From contig CAZMLE010000031.1 in NCBI GenBank assembly GCA_964567045.1, positions 1 through 43,420 on the forward strand: 43,420 bases of DNA, in the 5' to 3' direction. Below the pieces are notes generated by a model. It saw only the letters and a list, made by a program, of their open reading frames with translations, was not told the origin of the DNA and ran no database searches. The DNA comes from JAFNGF01 sp964567045. GTDB taxonomy: Bacteria > Planctomycetota > Phycisphaerae > Sedimentisphaerales > Anaerobacaceae. Shown piece after piece: positions 31,338 to 40,248 of the stretch (positions are counted from its first letter, which is position 1; each line of letters opens with the position of its first letter). The position numbers and the translations under genes are program-made.

Positions 31338-32357
31338 CTACTTCTTGCGCTCGGTCATTTCAAAGGTGGTAACCCCGTGCGTCTTCAGAGACATTGCCGC
31401 CGCTCCAGCCTGCATCTGCCCGGATAGATCCTGAGTCATCTTACTGCGTATTATTTGCCCCGTTGATTCTTTTATCTCTATCTGGCCGAAGCGTTTTCCT
31501 GACATGTCAAACTTCATCTTCACGGCAGCGTCCTGTAGCGCCTCAGGATTTGATTTTACGGTCGTAGAGGCTTCAATAATTGCCGAGCCAGCCTTGCGGT
31601 CCTTCAACGTCCATTTATTATCGAAAATCAAAGGCTGTGTTTTGAACGAAACCGTGCGACTCCAGGTGTCGCCAATCCCCACAGGTTTGTCCGGATAGAC
31701 CGCCATCGGACTGAGGCAAAGCTCTTTTATGGACTCCGCCAACTGCTGCTTTTCAAAGGCATCGAGCATTTGTTTTCTCTCAGGTCCTTCGGGAATCTGG
31801 GTTTCAATATTCTTGCGCAGTTGCTCCATTGCCTTGACTTCTTCCGCCTGGCCTTGCGGTGTAATTTTTGCCGAAAACCCTGCTCCCAAGAATACGGCGG
31901 CTCCCTGGGCCCCAGGCGGCACCGGAGAAACCTTGTTAGCCGAATCGTACGCCACCTCCATCATTGGGGCTTTTTGTCTGAACTTGACCCAATCGAAGGT
32001 GCAATCGACCCAGCCGTTTCCTTTCTCATCGACCTCTTTGACATCAAACCGATAGCCAAAGCCTGCTGTCACGTCGGTGGCAGTCTTCTGGCCCATCATC
32101 TCTTGAGCAACATTACTGTCGGAAATCACCCGCACGTAATAGGACTGGCCCTTCCGCAGGTTCAGCTTGTACTGTATCTTTTGCCCGGCCTCGGTCGGCA
32201 CAATTAGCCAGGCGACTATCACCGCCGCTGCCACAACGCTGATCTTAGGTTTCCTATTTTCCACTTTTAGCTTCCTTCCAAAAAATCGCCCTCGCTCTTG
32301 ATAAATTACATGAAACTTCCTGAGAACACAATTTAAAAAACCAACTTTTGCCCTCAT
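31338..32357 (-). CDS. Exported DUF6263-like protein
   Basis: About 339 residues. A hydrophobic segment (ISVVAAAVIVAWLIVPTEA) that looks like a signal sequence is preceded by an unusually long N-terminal extension, so the real start may be further in; KLKVENRKPK just before it resembles repeat-derived sequence. The mature part (YKLNLRKGQSYYVRVISDSNVAQEMMGQ..DVTAGFGYRFDVKEVDEKGNGWVDCTFDWVKFR, then YPDKPVGIGDTWSRT and GKRFGQIEIKESTGQIIRSKM) matches the DUF6263 pattern known mainly from planctomycetes and other environmental bacteria. Function unknown. It starts 10 bases after the PfkB gene. Confidence 0.75.
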   Translation of the reverse strand: MRAKVGFLNCVLRKFHVIYQERGRFFGRKLKVENRKPKISVVAAAVIVAWLIVPTEAGQKIQYKLNLRKGQSYYVRVISDSNVAQEMMGQKTATDVTAGFGYRFDVKEVDEKGNGWVDCTFDWVKFRQKAPMMEVAYDSANKVSPVPPGAQGAAVFLGAGFSAKITPQGQAEEVKAMEQLRKNIETQIPEGPERKQMLDAFEKQQLAESIKELCLSPMAVYPDKPVGIGDTWSRTVSFKTQPLIFDNKWTLKDRKAGSAIIEASTTVKSNPEALQDAAVKMKFDMSGKRFGQIEIKESTGQIIRSKMTQDLSGQMQAGAAAMSLKTHGVTTFEMTERKK

Positions 32358-32367
32358 TGTGCTGGAT

Positions 32368-33339
32368 TCAGATGCGATAAACGCCCACCGCCACCTGTTT
32401 CTGCACCTGTGGCCAGGTTTTTCCTTCGTCCCAGCCCCACGCCCGAGCGGTGGCAACTCTTATCGCAGTTTTCAACGCAGAGCCTGGACCAGCCCCCTCT
32501 TTAAGACCTTTCAAGAATCCAGCTAACAGATAGTCCCCACATCCTACTGTCGAGAACGTTTTTCTTCGCCCAATACATCTTCCTTGCCAGGCCCTATCCC
32601 TGCTGACGACTACCGCTCCTTTTCTGCCGCGACTTGCCAGAACGACCTCCACCTTTTCCAGTAGCCTTCGCGCTGCCCGCGCCAGCGAGGCGGGCCTATC
32701 CTCCACCTGTTCGCCCAGCAGTTCGCCAAGCTCGCGGACATTCGGTTTTATCAGCCAGATGCAGCCCGTATCGACAATCTCTTTTAGAGCCGGGCCGGAA
32801 GTATCCAGCACGATTTTCGCTCCGCGTCCGTGGCAACTTTCTACCAGCCGCACAATATCGGGCAAAAGCTCATCTTCCGGCATCGCCCCGGAAAAGACAC
32901 ACACGCTGCTTCTGCCAACCAACGCCTCCAAATCCGCCTTTAGTCTCCGCAGTGCCGCCCGTGAAACCAATTGGCTTCTATTTCGCAGGTGCATGTCCCT
33001 CTCCTTTGCCGTATCAACCACAGTAACATTCTGTCTCGTGTCCCCGGCAACAGTTGCCATTTTGACCCTAATCAAAGGCCACAAAGAGCGCACGGCTGTC
33101 AGCATCTGCTGATAATCGTTTCGTCCCCACAGACCGGCAGCGATATTTCTCTGCCCCATCCAGGCGAGGGCCCTGGAGACATTTAGCGCCTTTCCGGCAG
33201 GCCGAATCGTTTGCTCGTCGATGTACTTATGCAGGCCCCAGTCCAAGTTACGCCCGCAGCAGGTAATATCCCAGGCCGGTGACAGACCTACAGTAATTAT
33301 CGAAAGCTCAGGTCTGGTCGATTTTCTGCTCATTCTCAT
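32368..33339 (-). CDS. PfkB-family sugar kinase (1-phosphofructokinase / tagatose-6-P kinase type)
   Basis: 323 residues. N-terminal SIITVGLSPAWDITCCG and IRPAGKALNVSRALAWMG (substrate-binding glycine motif) are typical of the FruK/LacC branch; the C-terminal signature FSTVGCGDYLLAGFLKGL carries the catalytic Asp (usual form GAGD). It probably phosphorylates a sugar phosphate at C1 or C6; the exact substrate cannot be fixed. Its ATG directly follows the rlmN stop (TAAATG), so translation is likely coupled. No PTS gene is seen near it. Confidence 0.85.
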   Translation of the reverse strand: MRMSRKSTRPELSIITVGLSPAWDITCCGRNLDWGLHKYIDEQTIRPAGKALNVSRALAWMGQRNIAAGLWGRNDYQQMLTAVRSLWPLIRVKMATVAGDTRQNVTVVDTAKERDMHLRNRSQLVSRAALRRLKADLEALVGRSSVCVFSGAMPEDELLPDIVRLVESCHGRGAKIVLDTSGPALKEIVDTGCIWLIKPNVRELGELLGEQVEDRPASLARAARRLLEKVEVVLASRGRKGAVVVSRDRAWQGRCIGRRKTFSTVGCGDYLLAGFLKGLKEGAGPGSALKTAIRVATARAWGWDEGKTWPQVQKQVAVGVYRI

Positions 33340-34392
33340 TTAACCATCCAGCCAGTCGGCTCCCAGTTGGCCGCAGGCCGCACGTATGCTCCGGCCCATC
33401 CTGAAGCGCACGGTAGTCTCAATGCCGGCACGCTCCAAAATCGACGCAAACTGTCTGATTCGCTCGCTGCCGCTGCCGGCAAACTCGCAACCAGGATACG
33501 GATTGTGCTCAATAAGATTCACGTGGCACATAAGCCCTCGCAGCAGGTTGACCAGCATTCGGGCGTGCGCAGGCGAATCGTTCAGCCCTTTTATCATAAC
33601 GTACTCAAAAGAGACCCGCTGGCGGGTCCTATCCTGATAGAATCGCACCGCCTTTAGCATCTCAGCTATCGGATACTTGGCATTTATGGGCATTAACTGC
33701 GTCCGCAGGGCGTCGTTCGGCGCGTTCAGCGACACTGCCAGCTTCGGATGCACATCTTCAGAAGCCAGTTTTCTAATCGCCGGCGCTATGCTGCAGGTAC
33801 TGATAGTTATGTGTCGGATGCCGATATTCTTACCCTTCGGATGATTCAGGATAGCGACCGATTTGACCACGGCACGGTAATTTAGAAGCGGCTCGCCCAT
33901 GCCCATATAAACAACGTTTGTAATTCTGCCGGCCTCGGCCTGGATGGTGTTGACCTGATCAACGATTTCCGCGGCGGTCAGATTCCGGCGAAAGCCGAGC
34001 TTTCCCGTGGCGCAGAACAGGCAGCCCAATGCGCAGCCGACCTGAGTTGAAACGCAAAGCGTCCTGCGCTCGTCATCGAGCAGGGTCCCCGCTTTGCGGG
34101 GGTCTAGCAGCACCGTCTCAATCCGGCTGCCGTCACCCAGTGTAAATACGTACTTAGCTGTACCATCTTTGTCGGTGAGTTTGTTTGCGAGAGCAAGCCG
34201 ACAGATATAGTAGCCTTGGTTGGTTAGTTGCTCTCGAAAGGCCTTGCTCAGCGGAGTAATTTGAGCAATCTCTGTAGCAGCCTCATTGTGGATGAAATGA
34301 AAGATGTATTCTGCCAGGTATTTTTTCTGGCCCAGGCCGACAACTATCTGCTCGAGCTCAGCGAGCGTTTTTTCTTTAAGGTCCTTACTCAT
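33340..34392 (-). CDS. rlmN: 23S rRNA (adenine-2503-C2)-methyltransferase
   Basis: 350 residues. A radical-SAM enzyme that methylates A2503 of 23S rRNA (and A37 of some tRNAs). The Cx3Cx2C cluster motif is CALGCLFCATG; GMGEPLLNY, NIGIRHITISTCS, PKLAVSLNAPNDALRTQLMPIN and NLIEHNPYPG follow as expected, and ETTVRFRMGRSIRAACGQL ends with the catalytic cysteine. At about residues 97-102 a hairpin (34087-34101) gives extra residues (DPRKAGTL) between the IETVL strand and the RRTLCVSTQVGC strand. No strong Shine-Dalgarno before the ATG. Confidence 0.96.
   Translation of the reverse strand: MSKDLKEKTLAELEQIVVGLGQKKYLAEYIFHFIHNEAATEIAQITPLSKAFREQLTNQGYYICRLALANKLTDKDGTAKYVFTLGDGSRIETVLLDPRKAGTLLDDERRTLCVSTQVGCALGCLFCATGKLGFRRNLTAAEIVDQVNTIQAEAGRITNVVYMGMGEPLLNYRAVVKSVAILNHPKGKNIGIRHITISTCSIAPAIRKLASEDVHPKLAVSLNAPNDALRTQLMPINAKYPIAEMLKAVRFYQDRTRQRVSFEYVMIKGLNDSPAHARMLVNLLRGLMCHVNLIEHNPYPGCEFAGSGSERIRQFASILERAGIETTVRFRMGRSIRAACGQLGADWLDG
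34087..34101. repeat. In-frame hairpin inside rlmN
   Basis: CCCCGC/GCGGGG with loop TTT, followed by GGTCTAG. It falls at the loop before the Fe-S cysteine strand of RlmN and is read as DPRKAGTL with its flanks. Confidence 0.75.
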
Positions 34393-34418
34393 AACAGGGA
34401 GAGTTTACCAGGAAGAAG

Positions 34419-34524
34419 AACCCCACGTGAAGGGACCCCGCTTCGCGGGAACCCAAATGTGGGGCTAAATATTTATCCGCCATACGCACGGCGGATTTAG
34501 CCCCGCAATTTATTGCGGGGTTTC
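34419..34524. repeat. Nested three-hairpin element between ftsK and rlmN
   Basis: Outer hairpin AACCCCAC (34419-34426) pairs with GTGGGGCTAAA (34459-34469), and its loop holds a second hairpin CCCGC/GCGGG (34437-34449). Then ATTT, ATCCGCC/GGCGGAT (34475-34496), TTTAG, CCCCGCAAT..TTGCGGGG (34501-34520) and TTT. It fills nearly the whole 145-base gap. Confidence 0.88.
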
Positions 34525-34537
34525 ACGCTGCCATGTC

Positions 34538-36919
34538 TCACTCATCCTCGCTATCGGTGGAAACGTACTCGCGCTGGCCTTCACTCACGTAAGCCGGCTC
34601 AGACGAATCAGCCTCGGCGGCTTCCTGCTTCGCCTCTGCCTCCATCCGCTCGCGCAGCCGCTCGTATTCCTCCAGCGTCATCATCACCTCTCGTGCCTGG
34701 CTGCCTTTGTACTCGCCGAGTATGCCGGCGGCCGCCATCATCTCAATTATCCGAGAGGCACGGGCGTAGCCGATATTAAGCCGGCGCTGAAGCAGGGAGA
34801 CGCTGCCGCGCTGGGTCTCCAGCACGATCCGAACCCCATCGTCAAAAAGTTCATCTTTAGTCATCTCCGAAGTATCGATCTTTTTAAGCCCGGTAAGCTC
34901 GGGATGGAACTGCGGCTCGCCAAACTGCTTGAGGTGCTTGACGATTCGCTTAAGCTCGGCCTCATCTACAAAAGTGCCCTGGGCGCGAATCAGGTCACTG
35001 GTGCCAGGCTTTAGAAACAGCATATCGCCCTCGCCGAGCAGGGTCTCGGCGCCGTTCTGGTCGAGCACAATTCGGCTATCCAGTCGGGCTGCCACCCGAA
35101 AACCTATCCTGGTGGGCATATTGGATTTGATAAGGCCGGTGACAACTGTCGCCTGCGGACGCTGGGTTGCAATCACAAGGTGAATGCCGACCGCCCGGCT
35201 TTTCTGTGCCAGGCGTACAATGTAAGCCTCTATTTCCTTCGGCGCGGTCATCATCAAATCTGCAAGCTCATCAATTACGATCACAATATACGGCAGCCTT
35301 TTGGGTATCTGCGCCTCCTCTTCAGGGCTGCTCGGATCGAACCGCTCGATTATCTCCTTGGCGCCAAGGCTGTTATACTCGGTGACATTCTTGACCCTCG
35401 CTTCTGCCAGCAGGGCGTACCGCTCATCCATCTTCACCGTCGCCCACTCGAGTATCTGCACCACCATCTGGGTCTCAGTAACGATCGGACACATCAGGTG
35501 CGGGATGGTATTGAACGCCGTCATCTCGACCATCTTGGGATCGATCAAAATCATCTTCACTTCGTCCGGGCGTTTTGTAAGAAGTACGCCTGCAATTACG
35601 CTGTTGATACAGACGCTTTTGCCTGAGCCGGTCGTGCCGGCGATAAGCAGATGCGGCATCTTTGTCAGGTCGCAAACCAATGCCTCGCCTGCAGAATCCT
35701 TGCCCAGAAACAGCGGTATTTCCATGCTCTGGGGCCGGCTGCCCGCCAGTTCCATCATGCTCCTCATGCGGACTTTTTCTTTCTCGCTGTTGGGCACCTC
35801 AATGCCTATGGTATGTTTGCCGGGCAGCGGCGCCACCACGCGCACGGCACCAACCCCTAGCGCACGAGCCATATCATTGGAAAGCGTGCTTATCTGGCTG
35901 ACCTTGACGCCGGCTGCAAGCTCCAGCTCAAACATCGTTATGACGGGCCCGGTGTCGGCGGCAACAACCCGCGCATGTATGCTGAACTCGCCCAGCAGAC
36001 TCTCTAAAGCGGTTGCTTTGGCCTTAACCACCTTTTCCTGTACCGCTGCGAAACTGTACCCCGGTGCCGCCAGCAGCTCCAGCGGCGGTAAGGCATAATC
36101 ATCGTATGCTGGCTGCACACTGGCGCTCTTTGTTGGCTGGACCGCCGGGCGCTTCACAGGTTCAGTGGCCAAAGGCCGCTCTGCTCGAAACGCGACTTGT
36201 TCAGCCGGCCCTCTTATGGCTATGCTGTCTGCCGACTTCTGCGGCTCGGCATCCCGACGGGTCGGGACTGCAACAGGAACTGTTAGTGCCTTCTGCTTCG
36301 CGCTTAGTTTCTGCCATATCTGGCTGAGCGTTGGGGATTGTTGTTTCGCCGCTGCCCAGGCCGGCGAAAAAATGCCACCTACTTTTAGCCCCACAGCACC
36401 AAAACAGCGAAGGACTGCCAGGAACAAGCTATCTGCTAACAGTATGCACCCGACAATCCATGTAGCTGCCAGTAGTATGAGACCACCCAGCCAGGCAAAA
36501 TGCTGGTGCAAGGCCGTAGCTGCCGCCACGCCAAGCACGCCGCCGGAACCCATCGGAAAACGATAGACCTGATAAGGCCACAGCCAGTAGAAACTTGCCG
36601 AAGCAGCGGTAGTCAATAGTCCCAGCCCGATGACCCGCAAGATGGGCTGACTTATGGACACATTCACCAGTCGGGCAATCAGAAAACAAGTCGCGCAGGC
36701 TAACACGACAAACGCGCCCGGCCCAACGTAGTAGAGCAAATAGTACGCACAAAAAGCCCCTCCTTTCCCACACCAATTGACTGCCGGATTATTGTGCGGA
36801 TACACAAACTTGCTCGGCCAATCGCCGATGTCGAAGCTAATGCAACTGCACAAAAGCACCAGGAGCATTCCGATAGCGAGAAATTCGATAGCTTTTGTTT
36901 TTGACCGGCTGTCCTTCAC
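34538..36919 (-). CDS. ftsK: DNA translocase FtsK/SpoIIIE
   Basis: 793 residues. The N-terminus has four to five membrane segments (IEFLAIGMLLVLLCSCI, YYVGPGAFVVLACATCFLIARL, ILRVIGLGLLTTAASASFYWLW, LGGLILLAATWIVGCILLADSLFLAV). A short linker follows, then the motor: Walker A LLIAGTTGSGKSVCINSVIAG, Walker B YIVIVIDELADLMMTAP, IATQRPQATVVTGLIKSNMPTRIGFRV, and the DNA-reading gamma domain at the C-terminus (SLLQRRLNIGYARASRIIEMMAAAGILGE). It moves chromosome ends at division. The start is a GTG at 36919 with AAAGGAG upstream. A palindrome (36252-36267) lies in the linker. Confidence 0.96.
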   Translation of the reverse strand: MKDSRSKTKAIEFLAIGMLLVLLCSCISFDIGDWPSKFVYPHNNPAVNWCGKGGAFCAYYLLYYVGPGAFVVLACATCFLIARLVNVSISQPILRVIGLGLLTTAASASFYWLWPYQVYRFPMGSGGVLGVAAATALHQHFAWLGGLILLAATWIVGCILLADSLFLAVLRCFGAVGLKVGGIFSPAWAAAKQQSPTLSQIWQKLSAKQKALTVPVAVPTRRDAEPQKSADSIAIRGPAEQVAFRAERPLATEPVKRPAVQPTKSASVQPAYDDYALPPLELLAAPGYSFAAVQEKVVKAKATALESLLGEFSIHARVVAADTGPVITMFELELAAGVKVSQISTLSNDMARALGVGAVRVVAPLPGKHTIGIEVPNSEKEKVRMRSMMELAGSRPQSMEIPLFLGKDSAGEALVCDLTKMPHLLIAGTTGSGKSVCINSVIAGVLLTKRPDEVKMILIDPKMVEMTAFNTIPHLMCPIVTETQMVVQILEWATVKMDERYALLAEARVKNVTEYNSLGAKEIIERFDPSSPEEEAQIPKRLPYIVIVIDELADLMMTAPKEIEAYIVRLAQKSRAVGIHLVIATQRPQATVVTGLIKSNMPTRIGFRVAARLDSRIVLDQNGAETLLGEGDMLFLKPGTSDLIRAQGTFVDEAELKRIVKHLKQFGEPQFHPELTGLKKIDTSEMTKDELFDDGVRIVLETQRGSVSLLQRRLNIGYARASRIIEMMAAAGILGEYKGSQAREVMMTLEEYERLRERMEAEAKQEAAEADSSEPAYVSEGQREYVSTDSEDE
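36252..36267. repeat. TCCCGAC/GTCGGGA palindrome in the ftsK linker
   Basis: A perfect 7-bp stem with a two-base loop, read in frame as PTRRDAEP in the disordered linker between the membrane and motor domains. It may be a copy of the CCCTGCTCGGGA/TCCCGA class of units or chance. Confidence 0.45.
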
Positions 36920-37079
36920 CGTGCCGCGCTCCTTTAAGTCCTATAACAGCTCCTCTTGAAATAAACTATGCGCCCCTTCCATTAAGACACCAGATCTATA
37001 TCGGCACAGTTTGCCCCTTCTCTGTACAATTGCTCATTTACTGCTCGGCTGTGTTTTCCGCCAACAGCGCAAGTGCGCA

Positions 37080-37115
37080 GAATAAAATTAGCCTCCGGTG
37101 CCAACACCGAAGGCT
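37080..37115 (-). terminator. Rho-independent terminator downstream of the deaminase locus
   Basis: On the minus strand AGCCTTCGGTG-TTGG-CACCGGAGGCT (one mismatch) is followed by AATTTTATT. It lies between the small ORF (ends 37183) and ftsK, so it should end transcripts from the deaminase locus. Confidence 0.75.
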
Positions 37116-37182
37116 GAGCATACGCAAAAGGTAGTTAAAGATAACGGCTTAGACCCTGCGATAGGGCTGAAATGGTTCAGAC

Positions 37183-37365
37183 TTACCCAAACACATATAT
37201 GTTATCCCCGGGTCCACTTGAGTAGGTAAGCTTGTCAAAGACATCACTCCAACCTCTCCGTCCCTCCCCGGCTGAACCCTTCTTCTTTTTCACAGGAGCG
37301 TTTTCTTTGGCTGGCTTAGACATTCTCAACTTGACACTCCCTTGCCCCTCTCGCCCCTTTGCCAT
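37183..37365 (-). CDS. Small basic protein downstream of the dCTP-deaminase-like gene
   Basis: 60 residues, rich in Lys, Gly and Ser in its first half (SKPAKENAPVKKKKGSAGEG) with a short folded-looking end (WSDVFDKLTYSSGPGDNIYVFG). It has a strong GGAGG site 5 bases before the ATG and begins 36 bases after the deaminase stop, so it is probably in the same transcript, ahead of the terminator at 37080-37115. No family recognised. It might be an accessory or inhibitor of the deaminase, but nothing in the sequence proves this. Confidence 0.5.
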   Translation of the reverse strand: MAKGREGQGSVKLRMSKPAKENAPVKKKKGSAGEGRRGWSDVFDKLTYSSGPGDNIYVFG

Positions 37366-37401
37366 AATATCCTCCCTTCTTCCACCGAATGGATTAAATC
37401 C

Positions 37402-38739
37402 TTAATTTACTTTAGGGAAAATCCTAAAAAATGCTCTGGCAGTAAACCCACTGAAGGGTTCGATATCTACTCCATTTGCTTTGAGAAACTCAGCCGTGGC
37501 TTTTACTGGATACGCCTCTACATATACAATGTTCTTGATTTCGGCATCAAGAATCAATCTTGCGCACTGAAAACATGGAAACGTCGTGACGTAAAGCGTG
37601 CCTCCATTAGCAGAACGCCCACCTAAAGAAAGAATTGCTCGTTCTTCAGCATGAATTGCCGTGCAAAGCTCCATATTTCGATTGGGATGTAACCACGCTC
37701 TTATGCTCACCCCACACTTTTTGCAGGTCCAAGGCTCCGTGAGCCCTTTATGATGTTCACCGCACGATGGACAATAGATACTGCTCCCTCGGGCTCTTAA
37801 TTTCGATAGCATATCCTCATCTTTGTAGCAGACTGCTACACCCTTACAAGTCCTTATATTAGGCGGGTTTTCGTTATAACCCATAGATACAGCGAATTGT
37901 TGACCATTTCTCTCGATTGTAATTACCGCTCCAACGTGGCGCTTTAAGCAGGAGGAAGAGTTAGACTGTGCATAAGCGGCTGCCATATGAATTTCTTGTG
38001 GCTTGGGACCTCTGCGCCCTTTCTGGCCCTCCATCAAAGGCACAAAATCTCTTGCCTGCTGCTTTAAGAGCCTCTCAATCTTGTTCAAATCAGGGTCTTC
38101 ACTGCTTTCTAAGCTTACTACAAGATGTTCATTATTATAATATACATAATCTGCGTCATCTACACATCTCTGAACACTCTGGCCCCAATCAAACTCTTCA
38201 TTTTGATCCCGACGGTCATCAACCTCAAATTCGTTATAATCTCCATTGTAATCCTTGCGCACGCGCCGCCAACGTTCATCCTTCTCAGCACAGATGGCAA
38301 CAAGGAAAAATCGAGGGTAGACTTTTCTAATCTCTTGGACCTCCTGAAAGTTGCGAAAACCATCGATCACAATATTTTCAGCTCCAACACCGGCATCATC
38401 GATCCTATTAAGAACTTTCTTGACCCAGTATGCCCGGTCCTTTTTACGACGCTCATTGCCGTGGTCCTGGAGCAGTTTTCGCCAACGTGGTTGTCCTTTT
38501 TGTATCAGTTTACCTTTGTTTCGCAGTTCCTCTCGAATGTCGTCCGAAATCTTAAACGGACGGAAACCAAACTCTTCTTGCGTCAGAACCTCTCACATTT
38601 CACTACAGCCGCTTCCGAAGGGCCCTGTCAACCCAATAACGAGATTGGATCGACCAAATACAAGCTCTGTTTGGCTTATGCGAGCTTTGGTATCCTTCTT
38701 CCCAGTAGGCATGTGTTTAGCGGGATTTCCTTTCTGCAT
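37402..38739 (-). pseudogene. Anti-phage dCTP-deaminase-like protein (AvcD family) interrupted by an in-frame TGA
   Basis: The frame from the ATG at 38739 to 37402 encodes 445 positions, with one TGA at codon 49 (38593-38595). Before it: ELVFGRSNLVIGLTGPFGSGCSEM, a Walker A-like P-loop; after it the same frame runs on with EVLTQEEFGFRPFKISDDI, VIDGFRNFQEV and the family motif DRRDQNEEFDWGQSVQRCVDDAD. The C-terminal deoxycytidylate deaminase domain has CTAIHAEERAIL (zinc His and catalytic Glu, codons 363 and 365), TTFPCFQCARLI (codons 389 and 392) and an inserted zinc ribbon CPSC..CKKC. In known systems (AvcD) such proteins deaminate dCTP/dCMP on phage infection. The post-TGA part could start only at a GTG (38370). 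Pseudogene, recoding or sequence error are all possible. Confidence 0.85.
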
Positions 38740-38848
38740 TAGGTTTCTTTGTCATAACCTTAGCCCACATGCTGCCAGTGGTTTTCGGTCTTCTTCCGGT
38801 CCGTAACCCAACACGACAAAGCAGTAAACCTATGGACAGATACACAAT

Positions 38849-40129
38849 CTATGTGAATAGCCGTGTCGCGTCAAGCAAATCGAGCCCCACAAACAGAGGT
38901 TTTATGTGCCTTTCGTAAAGATTGGCCGTGACGTGCGGTGCGATTATGTCCTCATACTTATCTAGCGCGGCCAAGTACCACTGGCGCACTTCGGCGGCAA
39001 GCTTGTAGGCGATGTGCAAAAGCTGGCGGAAGCTCGGATTGTAGTCCTTGCAAGACTGGTCGTGCCTCAACGTCGCGACAAATCGCCGCCTATTCCAAAA
39101 GTGGACTTCGACCGGCTCAGGCAACCTCGACCGATCGATATCGACCACGCTGGCATACGGCCGGCACAGCTCATCAATCCGCCTAAAGGCTTGCAGGTAC
39201 ACGTCCTTTGCGAACCAAAGCGCCTCGCCGCCCGCCAGCGCCAATCCGGCAAGCTCTTCCAGCCAGGTAGTGCCGGCGGTTTTTAAGTGCAGGCCGGCAT
39301 CAAATTTCTTTAGCGCTTTGTTAATCGGGCCATAAATCGAAAACTTATCGCTGCCGGAATGAACGCTAAGTTTCAAATTCTCCGGCAAGCCGAATTCCGC
39401 AGCAGCAAAGACAACAACCGCCAGGTCCTGCTCAAACTCTCCGGCGAATGCAGTGACATCGCCGACGTAATCTACACCTTTATTGAATCGGCCCGTAAAT
39501 TTCGGCGCAATTGTCGCAGCGGGAATTTCTTCATCAGCGATTGCCGCAAGGATGAAAAACATTTCGACCGGCGTCTGCGGCTGGTCAGTCTCATCCATTG
39601 AAACCTCGGTGATGAATTTGCCGGCGCCTTTAGTAGAGGCAATGTGCCGATAGATTTCGCCCGCTTGTTTAACCGCAAACAAATACTTTGCCGCGATTGC
39701 CCTTATCTGCTCTTGCGTGACATGCAGGCCCATCTCGATGCCAGGGATTTCGAGGGTTCCCACGTACTTACTGCGTTTTCTCACAAACCGTGCGATGTCT
39801 TTTTCGTCGGCAGGTCGGCTAATAAAATCAGCGACATCGAGAGTGAAAAAATCGCTGGATTCAATGAACCGGTCAACATTTTTCAGCCCGATATGGTCGG
39901 CGTCCACAAAATATGGGGCCTTCCACCCGCAAGCCGCCACCGCTTCCTCGGCCTCCTTCCGTGTGTCGGCGGGTTTTGTACCGATAATAGTGTGCTCACG
40001 GTGGGATTTATTCCAGACCGGCGTAATGTCCAGGCCGGTTTCTTTTGCCTTTATTAAGGCAGCTAATTGAGCCTTTCCCTGCCGGCCAAACCTGTCACCG
40101 ATTCCCAGCGAGTATTTACCCAGAATCAT
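38849..40129 (-). CDS. uxaE: Tagaturonate/fructuronate epimerase (UxaE family)
   Basis: 426 residues of the UxaE type, first defined in Thermotoga, which epimerises tagaturonate to fructuronate and so joins the galacturonate route to the glucuronate route. Recognised by family-wide resemblance: SLGIGDRFGRQGKAQL, PVWNKSHREHTIIGTKP, YFVDADHIGLKNVDRFI, FITEVSMDETDQPQTP, FNKGVDYVGDV and the His/Asp-rich KLSVHSGSDKFSIYGP, a likely metal site. It is somewhat shorter than the Thermotoga enzyme. An AGGGAG site precedes the ATG. It is the last gene of a three-gene locus with a symporter and a URO-D-like gene. Confidence 0.85.
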   Translation of the reverse strand: MILGKYSLGIGDRFGRQGKAQLAALIKAKETGLDITPVWNKSHREHTIIGTKPADTRKEAEEAVAACGWKAPYFVDADHIGLKNVDRFIESSDFFTLDVADFISRPADEKDIARFVRKRSKYVGTLEIPGIEMGLHVTQEQIRAIAAKYLFAVKQAGEIYRHIASTKGAGKFITEVSMDETDQPQTPVEMFFILAAIADEEIPAATIAPKFTGRFNKGVDYVGDVTAFAGEFEQDLAVVVFAAAEFGLPENLKLSVHSGSDKFSIYGPINKALKKFDAGLHLKTAGTTWLEELAGLALAGGEALWFAKDVYLQAFRRIDELCRPYASVVDIDRSRLPEPVEVHFWNRRRFVATLRHDQSCKDYNPSFRQLLHIAYKLAAEVRQWYLAALDKYEDIIAPHVTANLYERHIKPLFVGLDLLDATRLFT

Positions 40130-40149
40130 AATTCAGCTCCCTTTCATCC

Positions 40150-40248
40150 ACATATCTCAGTGCCTAAAGTGTTGAGTGACTAAAGTGCCTAAAATTATAA
40201 CTCCGAACTTTAGGTCACTTTAGGCACTTTAGCTCACTTTAGACACTT
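40150..40248. repeat. AGTGCCTAAAGT-type repeat array truncating the URO-D-like gene
   Basis: Several CACTTTAGGCACTTTAG / AGTGCCTAAAG units in both orientations. The stop codon and last residues (SSV*) of the URO-D-like gene are read from its right end. Same class as 21824-21963 and 24121-24385. Confidence 0.88.

Noticed and set aside
38575..38600. Selenocysteine insertion at the TGA of the deaminase-like gene
   Set aside because: No convincing hairpin of the bacterial SECIS kind is visible just after the TGA, and this P-loop position is not a known selenocysteine site; kept only as a remote option.
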